Position numbers and translations under genes: made by a program
Notes under the pieces: model-generated
The model's input: only the letters and a program-made list of their open reading frames with translations
The model's database searches: none
Told to the model about the DNA's origin: nothing
Assembly: GCA_017551645.1 (NCBI GenBank)
Contig: JAFZLE010000136.1
Span: 1-7,662 of the forward strand
Origin: Clostridia bacterium
GTDB lineage: Bacteria > Bacillota > Clostridia > Christensenellales > Aristaeellaceae
Direction of reading: 5' to 3'
DNA: 7,662 nt
In this document: piece by piece, positions 1 to 5,222 of the stretch
Layout of the letters: each line of letters begins with the position of its first letter
How positions within the stretch are numbered: the stretch's first letter is position 1

Positions 1-583
1 CCTCCACGGAAGCGTGCAGGCAGGTGACCCAGACGGCGCTGATGATGATCGCAGCGCGGGAGCCCCTGTCCTCGTACGCGGACAGAACCATGCCGCGGCA
101 CAGCAGTTCCTCGCAGACCGCTGGTATCACCGCGGATACCGCTATGGTGAGCGCCAGCTCTGAGGAGCTGCCCGGCGTAAAGGAAGACGCGGTGGGCTTA
201 AGGCCCAGGGCGTAGATGATATCCGTCCAGAAAACGCTCACCACGCTGGCCGTTATCACGCCCGCGGCGCCGCACAGCACGCACAGCAGCGCGTTCTGGC
301 CGCTCAGGGGCTTAAAGCGTATATACTCGCCCGCGCCCCTGTGCCCGTATAGGTATATGCCCATGGGCAGCAGCATGAAAAACGCGTAATAGTAAAAGGA
401 GACGAGGGCGTTCAGGCCTGCATCCCCGGTCCTGATGCCCATGAGCGCGGCAATATACGCCGTGCCTTCTCCCAGCAGCGCGGCCGCGTACCTGCCCGCC
501 ATGGCCAGGAACATGAGCCCCAGCGCCGCGAACACGCTGGGTATCCGCTTTGTATCCGGCATCACGAATCCGTCGCCGCGCAT
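1..583 (-). CDS. CPBP-family (CAAX-type) intramembrane metalloprotease, 3' end outside window
   Basis: The frame runs open from the ATG at 583 to the left edge, giving 194 residues without a stop. It is hydrophobic, with membrane helices at about 15-37, 58-79, 97-119, 141-157 and 177-190. The CPBP/Abi signature is present: EELLCRG at 158-164 (Glu158, Glu159, Arg163) and then WVTCLH with His190, in the place of the second motif FxxxH; the Phe position is Val186. Family members have about 220-300 residues, so a third motif should lie beyond the edge. Known members include the CAAX prenyl protease Rce1 and bacterial proteins tied to bacteriocin immunity or processing; which role applies here cannot be told. 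GGGAGG lies 5 nt before the ATG, inside the end of the preceding gene, and TGA is followed directly by ATG. It is the third gene of the operon that starts at the promoter near 2300. Confidence 0.9.
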   Translation of the reverse strand, partial: MRGDGFVMPDTKRIPSVFAALGLMFLAMAGRYAAALLGEGTAYIAALMGIRTGDAGLNALVSFYYYAFFMLLPMGIYLYGHRGAGEYIRFKPLSGQNALLCVLCGAAGVITASVVSVFWTDIIYALGLKPTASSFTPGSSSELALTIAVSAVIPAVCEELLCRGMVLSAYEDRGSRAAIIISAVWVTCLHASVE

Positions 584-1390
584 TCAGTCCTCCCTGATGG
601 AATACACGCCGCTGGCGCCTTCCCTGAGCGCCGCGGAGATATATACGTCCCTGCCGGGGCATACGCCTTCGTCCGCCAGCGCGTTCTCCACGGTCTTGAG
701 CGCCAGCTCGGGAAAGTTGTTTATCTTGCTCATGTGTCCGAGTATTATCTGCCTGGTGCCCGAACAGCACAGCCTGAACGCGGCGCCGGCGGCATCGTCG
801 TTGGAAAGGTGCCCCTTTTTGCCCTGTATGCGCCGCTTGAGCTCGAAGGGATAGGGTCCGCTCAGCAGCATCTCACGGTCGTAGTCCGCTTCCAGCAGCA
901 CGATGCCGCAGGCGGACACACAGCTTAACCAGTTTTCGTTTATGTGGCCTATGTCGGTGGCGATGGCGGCGGATACCCGGCCCAGGCTGAACACGTACCC
1001 GCAGCTCTCGTTGGCGTCGTGGGGCGTGGGGAAGGAGAGTATGTCCATATCCCCCACGGAAAAGCCGCTGCCCGCCTCTATCACGCGCCTCTGCCCTTCG
1101 TTCAGCTTGCCCGCCTGCCTGCCCATGCCTTCCCAGGTGCCGCGCGTGGCGAATATGGGCACGTCCAGCTTCCGGGCCAGGGGGCCTATGCCGCTCACGT
1201 GGTCTGAATGCTCGTGGGTGGCCACTATCGCCCGCACCAGGGACACGTCAAGCCCCAAACGTCCGATCTCCGCCAGTATACGGCTGGCGCTCACGCCCGC
1301 GTCCGCGATCACCGCGTCACGGCCGTCGGATATGTAGGTGGCGTTGCCGCTGGAACCGGAGAACAGCGGCGCGAACACGAGCTGCCTCAT
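584..1390 (-). CDS. WalJ/YycJ-like metallo-beta-lactamase-fold hydrolase
   Basis: This soluble metal-dependent hydrolase has 268 residues, the usual length for the YycJ/WalJ group. The N-terminus LFSGSSGNATYI is characteristic of the group. The metal-binding motif THEHSDH is at 58-64 (His59, His61, Asp63, His64). Further ligand candidates are His124 in PTPHDANE, Asp146 in ATDIGH and His219 in ILGHMSK. Also typical are LLEADYD (165-171), KRRI and GHLSNDDAA (193-201). In Bacillus relatives this protein sits in the WalRK cell-wall operon and has been linked to nuclease or DNA-repair roles; here it does not adjoin WalRK genes, so its role is unproven. The ATG overlaps the radical SAM stop by four bases, with GGGAGG just upstream. 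Its stop directly abuts the next start, so all three genes of this operon appear coupled. No signal peptide is seen. Confidence 0.93.
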   Translation of the reverse strand: MRQLVFAPLFSGSSGNATYISDGRDAVIADAGVSASRILAEIGRLGLDVSLVRAIVATHEHSDHVSGIGPLARKLDVPIFATRGTWEGMGRQAGKLNEGQRRVIEAGSGFSVGDMDILSFPTPHDANESCGYVFSLGRVSAAIATDIGHINENWLSCVSACGIVLLEADYDREMLLSGPYPFELKRRIQGKKGHLSNDDAAGAAFRLCCSGTRQIILGHMSKINNFPELALKTVENALADEGVCPGRDVYISAALREGASGVYSIRED

Positions 1391-2271
1391 GCGCCCTCCC
1401 TGTCCACGCCCGTCAGGTCGAAGGCGGGAGTGTAGGCGCTCTGGGCGCTGTCAAGCTCCTGGGTGTAGCCGTCAAATCCCAGCCGCTCGAACAATTCGAC
1501 GGCCCGTGAGTATTCTTCCCCGGCCAGTCTCCGGGAGATGTCCGGATGCTTTCCGGCCTCTCCCATGGGCACGTACTGGCTCATCAGCGACACCGGCACG
1601 CCCTCAAAGTCCCAGTTTATGCGCCGTAATACCATAAGCGTGTTGTCGATGTGGCCCGGCAGCACCAGGTGACGGATCAGGGTGCCTTTTTTCATGAGCC
1701 CGTCCTCACCGTACACGGCGGGGCTGGTCTGCCGTATCATTTCGGCTATCGCCTTCACGGCGGCATCTGGGTAGTCTTCCGCGCCGCTTAAGCGTTTTGC
1801 CAGGCCGGCGTCCATGTATTTGAAGTCGGGCAGGTATATGTCCACCAGCCCTTCCAGCATTTTAAGGCTCTCGGCGCGCTCGTAGCCGGAGGAGTTCCAT
1901 ACCACCGGCACGGGCAGCCCGCCTTTCAGGGACTCGATTATCGCAGGTATGAACTGGGTGCCGCTTATGAGGCTGACGGAAGTGACGCCTTTGGCTATGA
2001 GCTCGAAGTATATCTCCCTTAAACGGGATACGCTCACGGTCTTTCCGAAGCCTTCGTGGCTCACGGACCAGTTCTGGCAGAAAGCGCATTTAAGGGTGCA
2101 GCCGGAAAAAAACACCGCGCCGGTGCCGGTCCTGCCGCTTATGCAGGGCTCCTCGTCGTAATGCGGCGCGCAGCGGGCAAGGCGGGGCAAAGTGCCCATG
2201 CGGCATACGCCTAGGCCCTCATATTCGCTTCTTTCAGCCCCGCACTCGCGGGGACACAGCCGGCACTCCAC
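1387..2271 (-). CDS. PflX-like radical SAM protein (COG1313-type, annotated as pyruvate formate-lyase activating enzyme-like)
   Basis: This cytoplasmic radical S-adenosylmethionine iron-sulfur protein has 294 residues. The cluster motif is CTLKCAFCQNW, with Cys58, Cys62 and Cys65 binding the SAM-cleaving [4Fe-4S] cluster. Ahead of it lies a cysteine-rich N-terminus, CRLCPREC (Cys3, 6, 10) plus Cys23, 34 and 43, as expected for the PflX group rather than true PflA. Other family stretches are EEPCISG and FFSGC (about 40-58), WNSSGYE (125-131), DIYLPDFKY (144-152), RHLVLPG (200-206) and SLMSQYVP (228-235). The reaction and partner are unknown for this group; despite the usual name there is no formate-lyase gene here. 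The start is GTG at 2271, supported by AAAAGGGGTGA just upstream and by the family N-terminus beginning right there. The stop overlaps the next gene's start as ATGA, so translation is coupled. The family is certain, the function open. Confidence 0.93.
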   Translation of the reverse strand: MECRLCPRECGAERSEYEGLGVCRMGTLPRLARCAPHYDEEPCISGRTGTGAVFFSGCTLKCAFCQNWSVSHEGFGKTVSVSRLREIYFELIAKGVTSVSLISGTQFIPAIIESLKGGLPVPVVWNSSGYERAESLKMLEGLVDIYLPDFKYMDAGLAKRLSGAEDYPDAAVKAIAEMIRQTSPAVYGEDGLMKKGTLIRHLVLPGHIDNTLMVLRRINWDFEGVPVSLMSQYVPMGEAGKHPDISRRLAGEEYSRAVELFERLGFDGYTQELDSAQSAYTPAFDLTGVDREGA

Positions 2272-2292
2272 TTACTCACCCCTTTTCGGGCT

Positions 2293-2321
2293 ATTATACT
2301 ACAAAAGCGGAAAGATGTCAA
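2293..2321 (-). promoter_or_regulatory. Sigma-A/sigma-70 consensus promoter for the radical SAM-hydrolase-CPBP operon
   Basis: On the minus strand TTGACA (2321-2316) and TATAAT (2298-2293) both match the consensus perfectly, with exactly 17 bp between them. Transcription should begin near 2286, leaving a leader of about 15 nt that contains AAAAGGGGTGA as ribosome binding site before the GTG at 2271. Such a match predicts strong, largely constitutive initiation. I see no clear operator in the spacer or leader. Confidence 0.85.
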
Positions 2322-2370
2322 AAACGGACGGGATGCATCGCCGTTTCCGTTTGCGCGCTCAGATCATCCA

Positions 2371-2396
2371 AATAAAAAACGGCGGCGGGGGCCGCC
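2371..2396 (-). terminator. Intrinsic terminator closing the transporter-sulfatase operon
   Basis: On the minus strand GGCGGC (2396-2391), loop CCCC and GCCGCC (2386-2381) form a six-pair, all-GC stem. It is followed at once by GTTTTTTATT (2380-2371). This is the standard rho-independent form. It lies about 130 nt past the sulfatase stop and just ahead of the promoter of the next operon, so it separates the two units. Confidence 0.88.
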
Positions 2397-2403
2397 TTAT
2401 GTC

Positions 2404-2433
2404 GTTTAGTCCTTTATTGTTTAGTTCTTTATA
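2404..2433. repeat. Two 15-bp tandem repeats (GTTTAGTYCTTTATW)
   Basis: The plus-strand units GTTTAGTCCTTTATT (2404-2418) and GTTTAGTTCTTTATA (2419-2433) match at 13 of 15 positions. They are AT-rich in a GC-rich window. They lie six nucleotides from the three-unit array of the same period but different sequence. Confidence 0.65.
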
Positions 2434-2439
2434 TGATAG

Positions 2440-2484
2440 CCTCTTTGTGGACGTCCCCTTTGTGGATGTCCCCTTTGTAGATAT
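2440..2484. repeat. Three 15-bp tandem repeats (CCCCTTTGTGGATGT type)
   Basis: Plus-strand units are CCTCTTTGTGGACGT (2440-2454), CCCCTTTGTGGATGT (2455-2469) and CCCCTTTGTAGATAT (2470-2484). Adjacent units differ at two or three positions. They lie between the sulfatase stop and the operon terminator. The centre of each unit boundary is nearly palindromic (GGACGTCC at 2449-2456). They might be a protein-binding array, RNA stem elements or a decaying interspersed repeat; no function can be assigned. Confidence 0.75.
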
Positions 2485-2495
2485 CCCCAAAGGGG
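2470..2495 (-). repeat. Inverted repeat in the sulfatase 3' untranslated region
   Basis: CCCCTTTG at 2470-2477 is the exact reverse complement of CAAAGGGG at 2488-2495, with 10 nt between them. It would form an 8-bp stem in the transcript that leaves the sulfatase gene. No T-tract follows on the minus strand, so it is not itself a standard terminator. One arm is part of the third 15-bp tandem repeat unit. Confidence 0.55.
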
Positions 2496-2525
2496 TAATC
2501 CAGGGGAAGCGCGCTCACGGGCGGA

Positions 2526-3992
2526 TCAACGGCGGTCTTTTGCGGTCTTTGGCACGCTGCCGTACACCCTGCGGGATGCGGCGGGCTTTCCGGGGCGGCA
2601 GAACTGGCCGGAGCCGTTCACGCCCTCGCTCTTCGCGTCGAACTCAAAACTGCGGTGGGCCTCGAAAAAAGACTCAAGTCGGTTTTTGAGCCCGCTGACA
2701 ACGCCGGCGTACCCGCTTTGGCCGTACAGGTTCGATGTCTCCCCAGGGTCGTTCTCCATGTCGTACAGCTCGTGGGGGCCGTCCGGGTAACGGTGGATAT
2801 ACTTCCATTTATCCCGGCGGATCATGCGGGCGGGGCCGTACTCGTCGTATATGACGACCTCCTCCCGGCGGGAATGCCCGCCATTCAGCGTAGGCAGGAA
2901 GCTGGCGCCGGGCAGTGCTTCGGGCACTTCGGCGCCCACAAGCTCGCACAGGGTGGGATACAGGTCCACCGCGCTTATCATGTCGCTTACCGCCTGTCCG
3001 GGCCGGCTCACGAGCGCGGGGCAGCGCAGCAGGAAGGGCACCTTGACCGCCTGGTCGAACATGTTCACGGGATAGGTGCCGTTGCCCTTGCCCCAGACGC
3101 CGTGGTGGCCCATGCTCATGCCATTGTCGGAGGTGAATATCACCAGCGTGTCGTCCAGTATGCCATTCTCCCGCAGTTTGTCCAGTATCCGGCCTATGCC
3201 TTCGTCCATGGCGGATATGGCGGCGAAATAACCCCTCAGGTTCTCCCTTCGGGCGGGAGTGCCGTATACCGGGCCGGTGGTCATGTCCGGATGGTCGGGC
3301 ACGTCGGGCATCTCGTCAAAGGAGCATTTATCGTAATAATCGATCCACTTTTTGGGATGCTGGTCCTTTGCCCAGGGGCTGTGGGGCGCGGTGTAGTGCA
3401 CGCTCAAGTAGAACGGCCTGTCCCTGCCGGCGAGGGCGTCTATATCTTCGCACGCCTTCTGCGTGATGAGGTCGGTCACGTACTCGCCGTGCCTGACCTG
3501 TATGGAGCCGTTTTCCACGACGTCCGGGTGATAGTAACAGCAGCCGCCCTTGCCTATGGTGTACCAGGAGGAAAAGCATTTCTGGGGATTTACGCTGTCA
3601 CCCAGGTGCCACTTGCCCGAAAGGGCACACACATAGCCGTTTTCCGCCAGCATGTCCGTATAGCCCTTTATGCCGTCCAGGTAGGCGATGGGCTCGGTCT
3701 CGTCCGCGTAGCCGCCGTAGGGATTTTCTTTCCCCTGGGCGGCGAACTTTCCGGCGTCCACGTTCCCGCCCCGCAGCCAGTCCAGCACGCCGTGGGCGCT
3801 GGGCATCAGCCCGGTGAGCAGCGAGGCCCTTGCGGGGGAGCACACGGGGGAGGCGCAGTAGAAGTTGTCGTACATAAGGCCTTCCCGCGCGAGCAGGTCC
3901 AGGTTCGGGGTGACGAGTTCCCCGGTGCCCGCGCAGTGCATTGCCCAGGGCCCCTGGTCGTCGGACAGTATGAAAACGATGTTGGGCTTCAT
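2526..3992 (-). CDS. Type I (formylglycine-dependent) sulfatase, probably cytoplasmic
   Basis: This S1/alkaline-phosphatase-superfamily sulfatase hydrolyses a sulfate ester, here probably on an imported sugar. It has 488 residues, normal for the family. Metal ligands Asp11 and Asp12 are in FILSDDQG. The signature CSPARASLLTG at 51-61 holds Cys51, which an anaerobic or aerobic maturase must convert to formylglycine, and Arg55. GKWHLG (126-131) gives Lys127 and His129, TAPHSPW gives His204, SDNG gives Asp289 and Asn290, and GKGNG gives Lys302. All expected catalytic residues are therefore present. There is no signal peptide or membrane helix; the N-terminus goes straight into the first strand, so the enzyme should stay inside the cell, fitting a role after ABC import. 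The ATG has GGAGG 4 nt upstream and lies 55 bp beyond permease 2. No maturase gene is in view. The last 25 residues are rich in Arg/Lys and match no motif I recognise. The exact sulfated substrate cannot be read. Confidence 0.95.
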   Translation of the reverse strand: MKPNIVFILSDDQGPWAMHCAGTGELVTPNLDLLAREGLMYDNFYCASPVCSPARASLLTGLMPSAHGVLDWLRGGNVDAGKFAAQGKENPYGGYADETEPIAYLDGIKGYTDMLAENGYVCALSGKWHLGDSVNPQKCFSSWYTIGKGGCCYYHPDVVENGSIQVRHGEYVTDLITQKACEDIDALAGRDRPFYLSVHYTAPHSPWAKDQHPKKWIDYYDKCSFDEMPDVPDHPDMTTGPVYGTPARRENLRGYFAAISAMDEGIGRILDKLRENGILDDTLVIFTSDNGMSMGHHGVWGKGNGTYPVNMFDQAVKVPFLLRCPALVSRPGQAVSDMISAVDLYPTLCELVGAEVPEALPGASFLPTLNGGHSRREEVVIYDEYGPARMIRRDKWKYIHRYPDGPHELYDMENDPGETSNLYGQSGYAGVVSGLKNRLESFFEAHRSFEFDAKSEGVNGSGQFCRPGKPAASRRVYGSVPKTAKDRR

Positions 3993-4002
3993 GTCGCCTC
4001 CG

Positions 4003-4034
4003 AAATAAAACAGCGGGGGAAACCTTTCCCCCGC
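4003..4034 (-). terminator. Terminator-like hairpin between permease 2 and the sulfatase
   Basis: On the minus strand GCGGGGGAAA (4034-4025) and its perfect complement TTTCCCCCGC (4022-4013) are separated by only GG. This gives about nine base pairs with an AGGT tetraloop. The hairpin is followed by TGTTTTATTT (4012-4003), a T-rich though interrupted tract. The sulfatase Shine-Dalgarno GGAGG starts two nucleotides later. It could be a leaky intrinsic terminator or attenuator that lowers sulfatase expression relative to the transporter, or a stem that stabilises the upstream mRNA. The hairpin itself is plain in the sequence; its efficiency is not known. Confidence 0.65.
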
Positions 4035-4047
4035 CGGAAATCAGCGT

Positions 4048-5205
4048 TTAGCCCTTTATGCCGCCCCTGGCGACGCCGCGCACGATCTGCTTCCGGGCGA
4101 AGAGGAACAGGAAGAGCATGGGCAGCACCACCATCGTGGCGCCCGCCATGATGAGCTCGTAGTGGATGCCGACCTCCGTGGTGAAGGTTATGAGCGCCCA
4201 GGGCAGGGTGCGCACCTCGTCCCTGGAGATGACCAGCTTGGGCCACATGAAGCTGTTCCAGCTGGCCATAGCGTTGAGCAGCAAGATGGTGACCAGGGAG
4301 GGAGAGGCGATGGGCACCATTACCTTCCACAGGTACTGCCAGTTGCTGGAGCCGTCCACCTGGCTGGAATAGTACAGGCTGTCCGGTACGCTCATGAAGA
4401 AGTTTCGCAGTATGTAGGTGTAGAATATGCTGCTGGTGAACGGCAGTATAAGGCTGGCCAGAGTGTCCCTCATGCCCAGGCGGGTGACGGTCTGGTAGTT
4501 GGTGATGACCAGCAGCTCAAAGGGCACCATCATCATGGAAAGAAGCAGCGTGAATATCATGTCCCGGCCTGGGAACTTGAGGCGGGAGAACGCGAACGCC
4601 GCGAGTATGGTGGTGAACATCACTATGCCCACGGAGCACACGCACACGAATATGGAGTTAAAGAAGTACGTGGCGAAGGGGGCGGTGTCCCACGCGGTGA
4701 CGTAGTTGGAGAAGTTCGTCCAGGAATCCGGGCCCATGGACGGGGGGAAGCGGTTCATCTCCGCGGCGGTCTTGAAGGACGAGGCGATCATCCAGTAGAA
4801 GGGGAACACCATCACCAGCGCGCCTATGACCAAAAGCAGATAGCGGGTCTTTTTGAGCAGCACCACGCAGGCCACGAACAGCACTATCGCCACGCAGCAC
4901 AGCACCAGCCGGGTCATGAACGCGCCGTACTGGCCCGCGCTGCGGTTCTCCGCCACCTGTTTCAGGCTCTGGTACTCGCTGGTGGTCTCCATAAGGTTCC
5001 ACTCAACAAGCTTTTCGTCCACGGTGTCCAGCGTTTTCATGGACTCGAACAGGGTGATGTCCTCGCCGTGCACTTTGCTGGCCTTCTGGAAGGTGGCGCC
5101 GTCGGATACCGCCTGCATGCCGAAGGGCCACAGGATGATAACGGCGGCCAGGCACACAAGCATGATGCATATGAGCGTTATTTGTTTCGCGCTTAGATTC
5201 TTCAC
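4048..5205 (-). CDS. Carbohydrate ABC transporter permease 2 (MalG/UgpE-like) with N-terminal extracytoplasmic domain
   Basis: This is the second transmembrane subunit of the same importer. I place the start at the GTG at 5205 because AAAGGGGG lies 8 nt ahead of it; upstream in-frame GTGs at 5238 and 5226 overlap permease 1 and lack as good a site. That gives 385 residues, about 100 more than usual MalG/UgpE proteins. The extra part is a membrane helix at about 9-30, a polar segment at about 31-96 and a second helix at about 97-117. The canonical core then begins (VIGALVMVFPFYWMIASSFKT, about 126-145). The coupling loop at about 278-304 reads YYSSQVDGSSNWQ then KVMVPI: the Gly is present, but Tyr replaces the EAA glutamate. 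The C-terminus (RGVARGGIKG) matches the family's usual basic tail. It should pair with permease 1 and the ATPase. A hairpin follows its stop codon. The family call is secure and the exact start is less so. Confidence 0.93.
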   Translation of the reverse strand: MKNLSAKQITLICIMLVCLAAVIILWPFGMQAVSDGATFQKASKVHGEDITLFESMKTLDTVDEKLVEWNLMETTSEYQSLKQVAENRSAGQYGAFMTRLVLCCVAIVLFVACVVLLKKTRYLLLVIGALVMVFPFYWMIASSFKTAAEMNRFPPSMGPDSWTNFSNYVTAWDTAPFATYFFNSIFVCVCSVGIVMFTTILAAFAFSRLKFPGRDMIFTLLLSMMMVPFELLVITNYQTVTRLGMRDTLASLILPFTSSIFYTYILRNFFMSVPDSLYYSSQVDGSSNWQYLWKVMVPIASPSLVTILLLNAMASWNSFMWPKLVISRDEVRTLPWALITFTTEVGIHYELIMAGATMVVLPMLFLFLFARKQIVRGVARGGIKG

Positions 5206-5213
5206 TCGTGTCG

Positions 5214-5221
5214 CCCCCTTT
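5214..5221 (-). promoter_or_regulatory. Ribosome binding site deciding the permease 2 start
   Basis: On the minus strand AAAGGGGG stands 8 nt before the GTG at 5205-5203, just after the permease 1 stop (5225-5223). It favours the internal GTG over the upstream GTGs at 5238 and 5226, which lie inside or across the end of permease 1. With this start, the first membrane helix follows after about eight residues. Confidence 0.6.
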
Positions 5222-5222
5222 C

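Noticed and set aside
1387..2271. True pyruvate formate-lyase activating enzyme (PflA).
   Set aside because: The Cys-rich N-terminus and the WNSSGYE, DIYLPDFKY and RHLVLPG stretches fit the PflX group, and no formate-lyase gene is present in the window.
2404..2484. Possible CRISPR array.
   Set aside because: The units are only 15 bp long, directly adjacent without spacers, imperfect, and few in number; no cas genes are nearby.
2272..2525. A riboswitch or other structured RNA leader ahead of the radical SAM gene.
   Set aside because: The predicted transcript start lies only about 15 nt before the start codon, leaving no room for a leader RNA. The hairpins further up belong to the end of the other operon.
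2192..2689. A plus-strand open frame crossing the intergenic region, with a VPFVD peptide repeat.
   Set aside because: It starts inside the radical SAM gene, runs through the minus-strand promoter and terminator, and ends inside the sulfatase gene as an Arg-rich string. No ribosome binding site supports it, and the peptide repeat simply mirrors the 15-bp DNA repeat.
2655..4151. A 498-codon open frame on the plus strand opposite the sulfatase, and similar long plus-strand frames at 4162-5196 and 5208-6569.
   Set aside because: Their products are low-complexity His/Gly/Val-rich strings with no recognisable domain, and they lie exactly opposite genes with complete catalytic or transporter motifs. 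They reflect the GC-rich codon use of the real genes.
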